Below, piece by piece: positions 17,299 through 26,511 of a stretch of 64,000 nucleotides of DNA (positions are counted from its first letter, which is position 1; each line of letters opens with the position of its first letter). The position numbers and the translations under genes were made by a program. The notes beneath the pieces were generated by a model that did no database searches, was not told the origin of the DNA, and worked only from the letters and a program-made list of their open reading frames with translations. The DNA is taken from assembly GCA_963758945.1 (NCBI GenBank), contig CAVWXY010000008.1:153262-217261 (forward strand). The letters are read 5' to 3'. This stretch comes from VAZQ01 sp963758945. GTDB lineage: Bacteria; Pseudomonadota; Alphaproteobacteria; Rhizobiales; Xanthobacteraceae.

Positions 17299-17302
<4 letters not shown>
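16187..17302 (-). CDS. ABC importer ATPase (PotA/FbpC type), second of a pair
   Basis: A 371-residue ATPase. Walker A is GPSGCGKTT (residues 41-49), the signature LSGGQ is at 145-149, Walker B is VVLFDE at 165-170, and a C-terminal TOBE regulatory domain (about 280-370) is typical of iron, spermidine and phosphonate-type importers. Its ATG overlaps the stop of the preceding ATPase gene by 4 bases (ATGA), so the two are translationally coupled. Both ATPases are paralogues of similar length serving one fused permease and one binding protein. A hetero-dimeric motor is possible. Confidence 0.9.
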
Positions 17303-18402
<1,100 letters not shown>

Positions 18403-18422
18403 GAAAGCGCGGCTCTCTCCGA

Positions 18423-20177
18423 TCAAGCCGTCAGCGCTTCGCGTCCGGCAACGCGGCGGAACACGACGACGCACAGGAGCAGCACCGCGGTCTGCGCGAT
18501 CGAGAGCGCCGCGGTCAGCGGCTCGTTCTCGAAGTTCACGAGGTAGTAGACGCCCACTGAGAGCGTCTCGGTTCCGGAGGTGTAGAGTATGATCGAGATC
18601 GACAGCTCGCGCAGAAAGATGATGAACAACAGCACCCAGCCGGCGAAGATGCCCGGCTTCAGCAGCGGGATCGTGATGCGCCGCAGCGTCGTGAACCAGG
18701 ACGCTCCGGCCATGCGCGAGCTCTGGTCGAGCTCTTCGGATATCGCCAGCATCACCGAGGAGACGTTGCGCTGCCCATAGGGGAAAAAGCGCGTGATGTA
18801 GCCGAGCAGGATGATCCACAGCGTCGCGTAGATCGGGGTCTTGATGTAGGTCACCAACACGCCCATCGCGAGGACGATGCCCGGGAAACCGATCGGAACG
18901 ACGCAGAGGAAATCGAGCAGCCGCGAGCCGAAACCCTTGGTGCGGATGATCATGTGGCTCACCACCAGCGACAGCACCATGGCGATGGTGGCGCCCGCGA
19001 AAGCGAGGATGAAGCTGTTGTGGATGCCGTTGGTTGCGGCCTGGATGCTGTCACGCCGCCAGAAGAACAGGGTCTTCTCGTAGTTGCGGAAGGTGAAGTC
19101 GGAAGGAATGATCTTGCCTTCCCACACCGGGTGCACGCTCACCACCAGCAGGCAGAGGATCGGCAGGACCACGGCGATCAGGATGAACGCGATGTTGTAG
19201 CCAAAGGCCGCCCATTTCCACCGCCCGAGATCGATGACGTTGGGGCGGAACCCCTTGCCGGTCACGGTGGCGAACGATCGCGGGGCGATGTAACGCTGCT
19301 GTATGTAGATGAACAGCGCGGTGATGGCTCCGAGCGACATGCTCATGGCGGCGCCGAGATAGTGATTGGCGTCGTCGCCCACCGCCTTGGAGAAGATCTG
19401 CGTTGTGAGGGTTTCCCAGCCATACGGCGCGCTGAGCTTGAACGGCACGCCGAATTCGCCGGCGCTGGTCACGAACACGATGATCGCCCCCGACAAGATA
19501 CCGGGCGCGACAAGCGGCAAGGTGACGGTCAGCGTGGTCCGCAGCAGTCCTGCGCCGGTCGTGCGCGCGCTGTCCTCGAGCGAGGGGTCCATGCGGCGCA
19601 GCGATCCCACGACGAAAAGGTAGACCAGCGGCGCGAAAAAGATTCCAGTCACCCAGACGACACCGTAGATGTTGTCCACGTTGAGCAGGGGAGTGCTGAT
19701 CCCCAGATGGTCGCGCGCCCAGGTGTTGAGCAATCCGGTCTTCGGCGAGGCGAGGTTGTGCCAGGCAATCGCGCCGACGAAGGGGCTGAGAAAGAAAGGT
19801 ATGAGATTGTAAGGCTCGAGCCGGTCGCGCCATGGACAGTTGGTGCGGGCGTTGATCCAGGCCAGGGATACGCCGAAGAAGGTCGCCAGGACAGTCGAGC
19901 CGGCGCTGATCAGGAGCGTGTTGACGAACGCCTTGGGAATGACGCGATCGGTGAACAGCGTCCGGTAATTGTCCAGTCCCCAGGTGGTATCGAACCCGCC
20001 GGCATCCAATACCTGGAAGCTGCTGATGACCAGCGTGAACAGCGGCAGCAACACCGCCGCGGCGATGATCACGCTGACGATCAGCGTCGCAACCGATTCC
20101 TGGGTAATCAGGCTTCGCCAACGGCTCGATACCGGCGCGCCCGCTTCCGTTGCGGCGGTTATCGTCTGTGTGCTCAT
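18423..20177 (-). CDS. ABC importer permease, fused double-domain (FbpB/ThiP type)
   Basis: A 584-residue inner-membrane protein with about 12 hydrophobic helices. It is a tandem fusion of two MetI-like permease halves. Each half carries the EAA-type coupling loop: LEDSARTTGAGLLRTTLTVTLP in the first, and LDQSSRMAGASWFTTLRRITIP in the second. This architecture is usual for ferric-iron and 2-aminoethylphosphonate importers. It is transcribed after the binding protein and before the two ATPases. The 87-base gap to the binding-protein gene holds a small hairpin. Confidence 0.92.
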   Translation of the reverse strand: MSTQTITAATEAGAPVSSRWRSLITQESVATLIVSVIIAAAVLLPLFTLVISSFQVLDAGGFDTTWGLDNYRTLFTDRVIPKAFVNTLLISAGSTVLATFFGVSLAWINARTNCPWRDRLEPYNLIPFFLSPFVGAIAWHNLASPKTGLLNTWARDHLGISTPLLNVDNIYGVVWVTGIFFAPLVYLFVVGSLRRMDPSLEDSARTTGAGLLRTTLTVTLPLVAPGILSGAIIVFVTSAGEFGVPFKLSAPYGWETLTTQIFSKAVGDDANHYLGAAMSMSLGAITALFIYIQQRYIAPRSFATVTGKGFRPNVIDLGRWKWAAFGYNIAFILIAVVLPILCLLVVSVHPVWEGKIIPSDFTFRNYEKTLFFWRRDSIQAATNGIHNSFILAFAGATIAMVLSLVVSHMIIRTKGFGSRLLDFLCVVPIGFPGIVLAMGVLVTYIKTPIYATLWIILLGYITRFFPYGQRNVSSVMLAISEELDQSSRMAGASWFTTLRRITIPLLKPGIFAGWVLLFIIFLRELSISIILYTSGTETLSVGVYYLVNFENEPLTAALSIAQTAVLLLCVVVFRRVAGREALTA

Positions 20178-20216
20178 CGCCGGTCTCGTCGCAGACGGAG
20201 CGATCCAAGCCAGGGT

Positions 20217-20243
20217 CGCGGGTCGCGCTTGCGGCGGCCCGCG
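20217..20243 (-). other. Intercistronic hairpin between binding-protein and permease genes
   Basis: CGCGGG and CCCGCG pair around a 15-base loop in the gap between the two genes. Hairpins here often lower expression of the downstream permease and stabilise the upstream mRNA. The stem is only 6 bp, so support is modest. Confidence 0.3.
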
Positions 20244-20264
20244 TTCAGCATTCGTGTTCAGCCA

Positions 20265-21398
20265 TTACTGGAATCGGGCCTGCCACTCGTTGCGCACTTC
20301 CTTGGCCTGCTTCGACGCGGCGACCCAGTCTTTCAGTCCAAGCAATTTGGTCTTGGTCAGGTCGAAGACGTACGGCTTGGTCTCGGACGGAGGCGTGTAG
20401 CCCTTCATGAAGCTGTACATCGCCTCGCCCTCGATGAAGACGTCGGTACCTTCCTTGCTGAGCATGAATTCCACGAACAGCTTCGCGGCGTTCGGATGCG
20501 GAGCGCCCTTGAGCACGGCGGCCTGGTTGCCGAGCATCACTTGGCCTTCCCGGTACTTGCCGACCTTCAGCACCTTCGCGAGATCGGGCTTCTTGAGCAC
20601 GTTCTGATAAACGCGGCCGGACAGGTTCCACATGTCGAGCGGCCGCTGGCAGGTCATGACCATCTGCATCTTCGGCTCGGTGCGAAACTCGACGATCGGA
20701 TCGGTCACCTTGAGCTTGTCCCAGAACGCCTTGAGGTCGAGCACGCCGTTTTCCTGCAGCGAGATGGCGGTGTTCGTATAGGTGAAGCTCTTGGTGATGT
20801 CGGATGCGATCGTCTTGTCTTTGAGCTCCGGCTTGACGACATCGGCGTAGGAGGCGGCGTCGAAGCTCGACATGCCGGGACACGAGCTATTCCAGACCGG
20901 CTGGAACGAGTAGGCGAACGGCACGACCACGTAAGGGTAGTTGGCGTATTGCCCGGCCTGCTTCGTCAGCTCGGCGTGGTCCTTCCAATAGCCGCTGTCG
21001 AGCGCCTCGAACGCGTCGTGCTTGATCGCCTCGTCGAAGAAGCCGGGAGCGCTGACCAGGAGAATGTCGACCGTGAACTTGTGGGCGACGATCTCCTGGC
21101 GCACCTGCGCCACGGTCTGGCCGGTGCCCTTGCGAAGGTTGCTGAACTTGAAATCGGGTCCGAGACCATAGCGCCGGACGAACGCTTCCCCCAGGCGCTG
21201 GCCGGTCCGGTCGCTGAAGATCGGATTGAGCAGGACGACGGCGCCTTCCTGCTTGGCGGGGCCAACCAGCTTCTGCTCCTGCGGCGTCAGTTCAACGGCG
21301 TGCCCGACGGTGGATGCGGTAAGCAAAGCGACCATCGCCCATGGCGCCGCGAATGCCGTGGCCGCAGTCAGCGGCAACGTCGACTTGCGTGAATGCAT
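20265..21398 (-). CDS. ABC importer periplasmic binding protein (FbpA-like)
   Basis: A 377-residue extracellular solute-binding protein with a Sec signal peptide (about residues 1-34, ending VGHAVE). The start follows GGAGGAG. The body resembles Fe3+/phosphonate-type class II receptors: PAKQEGAVVLLNP near the N-terminus, a mid-domain with DILLVSAPGFFDE, and a C-terminal PHPNAAKLFVEFMLSKEGT, the usual segment before the final lobe. I do not see the paired Tyr-Tyr iron site of classic FbpA, so a non-iron ligand is plausible. It is the first gene of a four-gene importer operon. Confidence 0.88.
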   Translation of the reverse strand: MHSRKSTLPLTAATAFAAPWAMVALLTASTVGHAVELTPQEQKLVGPAKQEGAVVLLNPIFSDRTGQRLGEAFVRRYGLGPDFKFSNLRKGTGQTVAQVRQEIVAHKFTVDILLVSAPGFFDEAIKHDAFEALDSGYWKDHAELTKQAGQYANYPYVVVPFAYSFQPVWNSSCPGMSSFDAASYADVVKPELKDKTIASDITKSFTYTNTAISLQENGVLDLKAFWDKLKVTDPIVEFRTEPKMQMVMTCQRPLDMWNLSGRVYQNVLKKPDLAKVLKVGKYREGQVMLGNQAAVLKGAPHPNAAKLFVEFMLSKEGTDVFIEGEAMYSFMKGYTPPSETKPYVFDLTKTKLLGLKDWVAASKQAKEVRNEWQARFQ

Positions 21399-21490
21399 GT
21401 TCTCCTCCCGATTGCACGCACGCCGACCGGCGATTTTCCGCCGTGGTTTTGTTATTCGGCCTACCGGAGGCGCATATCACCCTCTGCGGC

Positions 21491-21508
21491 GGCGACCGAT
21501 CGGTCGCC
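21491..21508. promoter_or_regulatory. 18-base perfect palindrome, candidate operator
   Basis: GGCGACCGATCGGTCGCC reads the same on both strands. It sits 93 bases upstream of the ABC-operon start and about 60 bases upstream of the sigma-70-like promoter of the divergent alcohol dehydrogenase. The core ACCGATCGGT resembles operators of TetR-family dimers. No TetR gene adjoins it. Confidence 0.45.
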
Positions 21509-21567
21509 CATTAAAGCGCACTTGATCCGCCCCCGGACTTGCAATTTACCTTCGCTATCGCGCTAGA

Positions 21568-21595
21568 TTGACGCACTCAAAGACAATTCGATAAT
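21568..21595 (+). promoter_or_regulatory. Sigma-70-like promoter of the alcohol dehydrogenase
   Basis: TTGACG and GATAAT are separated by 16 bases. Each hexamer differs from consensus by one base. This is clearly better than background in such GC-rich DNA. The predicted start near 21602 leaves a 100-base leader before ATG 21704. Confidence 0.5.
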
Positions 21596-21703
21596 TGCGT
21601 CAAGCCGGCGCATCGCGAGGGCCCCCGCCGGAACCGAGACCGAATCCCGAGGCGGTCGATTTCGCGCCGCGCGGCGGTCGGGGCTTTGCACGGGACGATC
21701 ACG

Positions 21704-22735
21704 ATGAAAGCAATGCTGTTGACGGGGCCGAACACGCCGTTCGAATTGGTACGGATGCCAGATCCGATCGCCGGCCCCGGAGAGGCCGTGGCACGCGTTC
21801 TAACGTGCGGCGCCGGGCTGACGATCCAGCACATCAAAGCCGGACGCAGGCCCGCCGCGTTTCCACGCATCATCGGTCATGAGATCACCGGCGAGATCGT
21901 GTCGGTGGGATCCGGCGTCTCTGGCCTCGGCGTGGGCGATGGCGTGACGGCCTATTATTACCTCAATTGCGGTCGTTGCCGTTGGTGCCTGTCGAATCTC
22001 GAGCCGCTGTGCGCGAACACCGGCGGCAATGTCGGACTGAACTGTGATGGCGGCTATGCCGAGTATATCAAGCTTCCCGCCCATATCTTCATCAAGTTGC
22101 CGGCGAGTTTGAATTACAAGGCGCATCCGGCAGAGATCGGCGTCATCACCGACGCGCTCGCCACCCCCTACAAGGTGCTGCGCCGAGCACGAATAAGGGC
22201 CGGGGAAACCGTTGCCGTATTCGGTGCCGGCGGAGGGGTGGGAATCCATCAGGTGATGTTTGCGAAGTGGGCGAGGGCGAACGTGATTGCGATCGATGTC
22301 GCAACAAACAAGTTCGACGCCTGCCGCAAGGCCGGTGCCGACGAGGTCATCGACCCGCGCAGCGTCAATGTCGTCGAGGCATTACTCGATCTGACGAACG
22401 GCCAGGGCGTGGATGTCGTCGTCGACTATGTCTCGGCCACATCGACGCTGGAAGCAGGCGCCAAGGCGCTCGGGCGCCATGGCCGCCTCGTCACGTTGGG
22501 CGGTGCCGGTCAACCTTTCCGGGCTTCGGCCATGGATTTGCTCAACAAGGAGCAGGAGCTCTTGGGCAGCCGCTACGTCACCCGCTCCGAAATCCTGCAG
22601 ACTTGCGAGATCGTCGCCCGCGGCGAAGTCTGGCCGCTCGTCACCGACGTCCGTCCGTTGGAAGAAGCCGAGGCCGTGCACGAGCGCGTGGAGCGAGGAG
22701 AGATCACCGGACGGGCCGCGCTGCGGGTCGCTTGA
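21704..22735 (+). CDS. Zinc-dependent alcohol dehydrogenase (MDR superfamily)
   Basis: A 343-residue medium-chain dehydrogenase. The structural zinc lobe is intact, with Cys89, Cys92, Cys95 and Cys103 (NCGRCRWC and PLC). Catalytic-zinc candidates are Cys35 (LTCGAGLT) and His59-Glu60 (GHE). The Rossmann loop FGAGGGVGIH begins near residue 168. Typical reactions are NAD(P)-linked oxidation of an alcohol or reduction of an aldehyde. ATG 21704 starts the homologous region; a TTG at 21686 is possible but weaker. It is divergent from the ABC importer, with a promoter and palindrome between them, so the two may share control. Confidence 0.88.
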   Translation: MKAMLLTGPNTPFELVRMPDPIAGPGEAVARVLTCGAGLTIQHIKAGRRPAAFPRIIGHEITGEIVSVGSGVSGLGVGDGVTAYYYLNCGRCRWCLSNLEPLCANTGGNVGLNCDGGYAEYIKLPAHIFIKLPASLNYKAHPAEIGVITDALATPYKVLRRARIRAGETVAVFGAGGGVGIHQVMFAKWARANVIAIDVATNKFDACRKAGADEVIDPRSVNVVEALLDLTNGQGVDVVVDYVSATSTLEAGAKALGRHGRLVTLGGAGQPFRASAMDLLNKEQELLGSRYVTRSEILQTCEIVARGEVWPLVTDVRPLEEAEAVHERVERGEITGRAALRVA

Positions 22736-22854
22736 GCGACGGCCGCGACGCCCGCTGCGCCGGCGGGGCGGGCCGTTGACTGCCACAGGCAAATAAACCA
22801 AGCTCACAATGATTTTGGCGGGGCGGCCAAACTCCATCGACAGGGAGGCGCCCC

Positions 22855-24726
22855 GTGGCGACGACCCAAATCACGTGGAATTGGGGAACCAATACAAATA
22901 TCGATTTCAACGCCGCCACTGACATCCTCGATTTCGGCTGGTTTCAGGCCGACCAGTTCACGATCAGCGAAGTCAACGGGACGGTGGTCATTGCGATCCC
23001 GTCCAATCAGCAAACCTATGCGCTCCGGCACACGACGCTGAGCGACTTGCATCTGTCGAACGTCGTCGCCAAGGACGCATCGGCGGTCGGCGAGTGGACG
23101 AGCGCGCTGGGCGGTGCTCCGGTCACGCCGCCGGCGCCGCCCACGCCTCCGGTGCCGCCGGACCCTCCCGTCGTTTCTCCGGTCGGCGATGTGGATGGAT
23201 GGTTGGCGTCCATCGCCTATGCCACCGGCACGACGGTGACTGAAAACGGCGTCACCTACAAAGCCAATTGGTGGACGCAGGGCGTCGATCCGGCCGAGCA
23301 CAACGGCGTCGTCGGCAGCGGGCAGCCGTGGACCGCCGTCGCCGGGGCGATTTCGCACGATCCGACCGGTTGGTCGGCGACCGGCATCTACACCGCGGGC
23401 ATGACCGCGATCGAAGACGGCGTGATCTATCGGGCCAATTGGTGGACGCAGGGCAACGACCCCGCGCGCAACAGCGGCGCGGCCGGGCAGCCGTGGACCG
23501 TGATCGGCTCGGTCGATCCGTCGCATGACGTTCCAACCGTGCCGGCCGGCCTCGCCGCCGCCGCAACGTCCAGCCACGGCACGATCCTGAGCTGGAACGC
23601 GTCGACGCTGTCCGGCAACGGCGTGGTTACCGGCTACACGATCTACGAGAACGGCCACCAGATCGCGACCACCACCAGCACGCACTATAGCGTCGCCGAC
23701 CTGGCGGCCGACACAATCTACACGTTCTCCGTGGCCGCCCTCGATGCGGCCGGCATGTCGGCGCAGGCCAACCCGATCTCGGTGCACACGGCCGCGGTTG
23801 CGACTGGCGGCCCCGTGAGCGCAATCCACGAGTTCAGTCCCTACATCGACATGGCCATGGCGGCCGACGGCGATCTGCCCGCGATCGCCGCGGCCTCCGG
23901 GATCGGGAATTTCACGCTCGCCTTCGTGCTGAGCTCCGACCGCGGCATTGGGTGGCAAGGCGTCGGCGCGATCACCGACGACACCCTGGCCAACGGCACG
24001 ACGATCCTGTCGCAGGTGCAGGCGATTCAGGCGGCGGGCGGCCACGTCACGATCTCCTTCGGCGGCGCCGCCGGCCAGGAGGCCGCGCTAACGGCAACCA
24101 GCGCCGCCAGCCTGCAAGCCGAATATCAGTCGGTGATCGACCGCTACCATGTGAGCTCCCTCGATTTCGACATCGAAGGGGCGGCGGTGGCGGACCAGCA
24201 TTCGATCACGCTGCGCGATCAGGCGCTGGCGGGGCTCAAAGCCGCCAATCCCGACCTGACCGTCTCCTTCACGCTGCCGGTGTTGCCGACCGGCCTGACC
24301 GCGAGCGGTCTCAACCTCCTCGCCAGCGCCAAGCACGACGGCGTGGAGATCGACGTGGTCAACATCATGGCGATGGACTACGGGACAGCGGTCGACAACG
24401 GCGGCCGGATGGGGCTCAACGCCATCAGCGCGGCGATTGCCACCGAACAGCAGCTCAGCGCCCTGGGCCTGTCCGCCAAGATCGGCATCACGCCGATGAT
24501 CGGCGTCAACGACGTCGCCTCCGAAGTATTCACCCTGGCGGATGCGCAAGCGCTGCTCGACTACGCTCGAACCGACAGCAACGTCGTGCGGCTGTCGATG
24601 TGGTCGGTGGCGCGCGACAACGGCAACAGCGCCGGCGCCCATTATGCGTCGCCGGACAGCAGCGGGATCGCCCAGCATCCCTTCGATTTCTCCACGATCT
24701 TCCATCAGTTCGATCTCATGGCCTGA
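22855..24726 (+). CDS. Modular GH18 chitinase-like protein with two chitin-binding modules
   Basis: A 623-residue multidomain protein. Order: an N-terminal beta-rich domain (about 1-88, LDFGWFQADQFTISEVNG), a Pro-rich linker (89-105), two carbohydrate-binding modules of the CBM5/12 type (about 114-160 and 170-220, each with the aromatic NWWTQG), a fibronectin-III domain (about 227-313) and a GH18 barrel (321-620). The GH18 catalytic motif is Asp437-x-Asp439-x-Glu441 (LDFDIEG), Glu441 being the acid. No Sec signal peptide is visible, so the N-terminal domain may guide another export route. The GTG start has AGGGAGG 6 bases upstream. A short CCCTTCGGG stem plus TTTTT about 45 bases past the stop might end transcription. 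Chitin or peptidoglycan-like polymers are likely targets. Confidence 0.88.
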   Translation: MATTQITWNWGTNTNIDFNAATDILDFGWFQADQFTISEVNGTVVIAIPSNQQTYALRHTTLSDLHLSNVVAKDASAVGEWTSALGGAPVTPPAPPTPPVPPDPPVVSPVGDVDGWLASIAYATGTTVTENGVTYKANWWTQGVDPAEHNGVVGSGQPWTAVAGAISHDPTGWSATGIYTAGMTAIEDGVIYRANWWTQGNDPARNSGAAGQPWTVIGSVDPSHDVPTVPAGLAAAATSSHGTILSWNASTLSGNGVVTGYTIYENGHQIATTTSTHYSVADLAADTIYTFSVAALDAAGMSAQANPISVHTAAVATGGPVSAIHEFSPYIDMAMAADGDLPAIAAASGIGNFTLAFVLSSDRGIGWQGVGAITDDTLANGTTILSQVQAIQAAGGHVTISFGGAAGQEAALTATSAASLQAEYQSVIDRYHVSSLDFDIEGAAVADQHSITLRDQALAGLKAANPDLTVSFTLPVLPTGLTASGLNLLASAKHDGVEIDVVNIMAMDYGTAVDNGGRMGLNAISAAIATEQQLSALGLSAKIGITPMIGVNDVASEVFTLADAQALLDYARTDSNVVRLSMWSVARDNGNSAGAHYASPDSSGIAQHPFDFSTIFHQFDLMA

Positions 24727-24812
24727 CGCTGCGGACGCCGCTCGGGCGCGCGGCGCGTGCTCGCTGCCGCCCTTCGGGTTTTTGACCTTCGTGGGCAAAC
24801 CCGCTCTGACGG

Positions 24813-25193
24813 TCACGCGGCCATTCGGTCGCGCAGCGCCGGTGTCAGATGACGCTCGAAGAAATCGATGAACTTGTCCTGTTCGGGTCCGACCTGCACC
24901 AGGATGATGTGATCGTAGCCGGCGCGGAGAGAGCGATCGATCGCCTGGAGATGGCGCACCGGCGACGGCCCGCAGCCGCCGTCATCGGGCCGATCCGCCG
25001 CGTGGCGTTTGCCAACGCTCCCAGCACCGACCAGGCCAGCGGCGCATGCCCTTGCTCCTCGAGCCAGGGCGAAAGTGGTCGGAAATTGCCGCGAACTCGA
25101 AGCCGGCGTCCTCGGCGCGCCTGGCGTTGCGGACCAAGTCCGAGGGGCCGCGCTCCTCGGACATGAGCTTGTAGCCGAGCTTGAGCCTGAATG
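24813..25193 (-). pseudogene. F420-type LLM oxidoreductase remnant with internal deletion and frameshifts
   Basis: The 5' part encodes KLGYKLMSEERGPSDLV, then AEDAGFEFAAISDHF, and in a neighbouring frame WLEEQGHAPLAWSVLGALAN. The 3' part encodes RSLRAGYDHIILVQVGP, then EQDKFIDFFERHL. These are the beginning and end of an F420-dependent glucose-6-phosphate-dehydrogenase-like luciferase-fold protein. Intact relatives have about 320 residues, but only about 125 are represented here. At least two frame changes and an internal deletion of roughly 190 codons make it non-functional. Flanking genes are unrelated. Confidence 0.75.
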
Positions 25194-25427
25194 ATGTTCT
25201 TCTGTTGCCGACGGCAGCGCCCGGCCGTCCGGCACCCGGCTGGTGGGGATCCATCCTCGCGGGGCGACCAATGCCGGACGCGGATGCGGCCTCGATAGCA
25301 ACGCGCGCGCCGATGAAAGGTTCGCCCGATGCTGCTGCGGAGCTTGCTGGCGCGACTGGCTCCCGTATTATTCCAACAGGACAGGACGATGCGGCAGGCT
25401 TTGGCGAGGTCAGCGCGGGAGAGAACG

Positions 25428-26433
25428 ATGCCATTCGAGATTGCGACGGTTCGCAACCAAATCACGCGTCGGACCGTGCTCGCCGGTGCCGCAGCGATGG
25501 CGGTCGCGCCGGCGGTGGCGACCGAATGTCCGATAGGACCGCCGTCCCATGAGAAGGGCCCGCGCGTCTTCATGGATTACGACCAGCTCGAGCTCGATGC
25601 CGCCTATGACCAAAGTTTCTACGCGCCGCTGGCCGGACAGGTGATCAAGCGGTACGGTTCGAGCAGCGAAGCGGTCCGCGCCCGCATCGGGCAGCCGCTG
25701 CGCGAAGTCCTACGGCCCCACCGCGGCCGAGAAGCTCGACGTCTATCGCACCAAGCGCGCGAATGCCCCGATCTTCGTGTTCATTCACGGCGGTGCCTGG
25801 CTCGGCGGAGAAGCCAAGAATTACGCCTTTCCGGCCGAGATGTTCGTGAATGCCGGCGCGCACTACGTCGCGCTCGATTTTGTCGCGATCAAAGCCGCAG
25901 ACGGTGATCTGCGCGTGATGGCCGAGCAGGTGCGTCGCGCCATCGCATGGGTCTACAAGAATGCGGCAAGTTTCGGCGGCGACCGCGACCGTCTCTATAT
26001 CGGCGGCCACTCGTCGGGCGGACATCTCTGCGGCGTGGCGCTGGTGACCGACTGGCAGAAGGATTTCGGCGTCCCGGCCGACACGGTCAAGGGCGGTCTT
26101 TGCATGAGCGGCATGTACGACATGAGGCCGGTCCGGCTTTCGAAGCGCAGTTCCTACGTCAAGTTCAACGACGAGATGGAGCAAGCGATGAGCGCGCAAC
26201 GCCAGCTCGACCGGTTGCGGGCCCCGATCGTGCTCACCTACGGCACCAACGAGACGCCCGAATTCCAGCGCCAGAGCCGCGACTTCGCCGCCGCCGTCAA
26301 GGCGGCCGGTAAGCCGGTCGAGCTGGTCGAGGCGCCGAATTTCAACCACTTCGAGATCGCCGAGTCGCTGGGCAATCCGTACGGCCCCAACGGCCGCGCG
26401 ACGCTTGCCTTGATGAAGCTTTCTGCGGGGTGA
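25428..26433 (+). pseudogene. Tat-exported alpha/beta hydrolase (kynurenine-formamidase-like), single frameshift
   Basis: The first frame gives a twin-arginine signal (ITRRTVLAGAAAMAVAPAVA), then MDYDQLELDAAYDQSFYAP and RARIGQPLREV. Near 25710 the frame moves by one base and continues YGPTAAEKLDVYRTKRANAP, then FIHGGAWLGGEAKNYAF (oxyanion HGG motif), the nucleophile elbow GGHSSGGHL and the C-terminal His in NFNHFEIAESL. Both halves are otherwise complete, so this is one gene of about 335 residues broken by a single frameshift. It may be a recent mutation or a sequence error. The family hydrolyses esters or formamides. Start ATG 25428 follows GGGAGA. Confidence 0.75.
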
Positions 26434-26511
26434 CGTCGTCTCGCCTCGGCTTGCAAGGCGCATCGATAAGGTGCATCGGCGGCGGCGCGACACACCATGT
26501 GAGCAGTTGCG

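Noticed and set aside
22736..22854. GC-rich stem after the alcohol dehydrogenase as a terminator
   Set aside because: GCCCGC and GCGGGGC pair imperfectly and no T-run follows.
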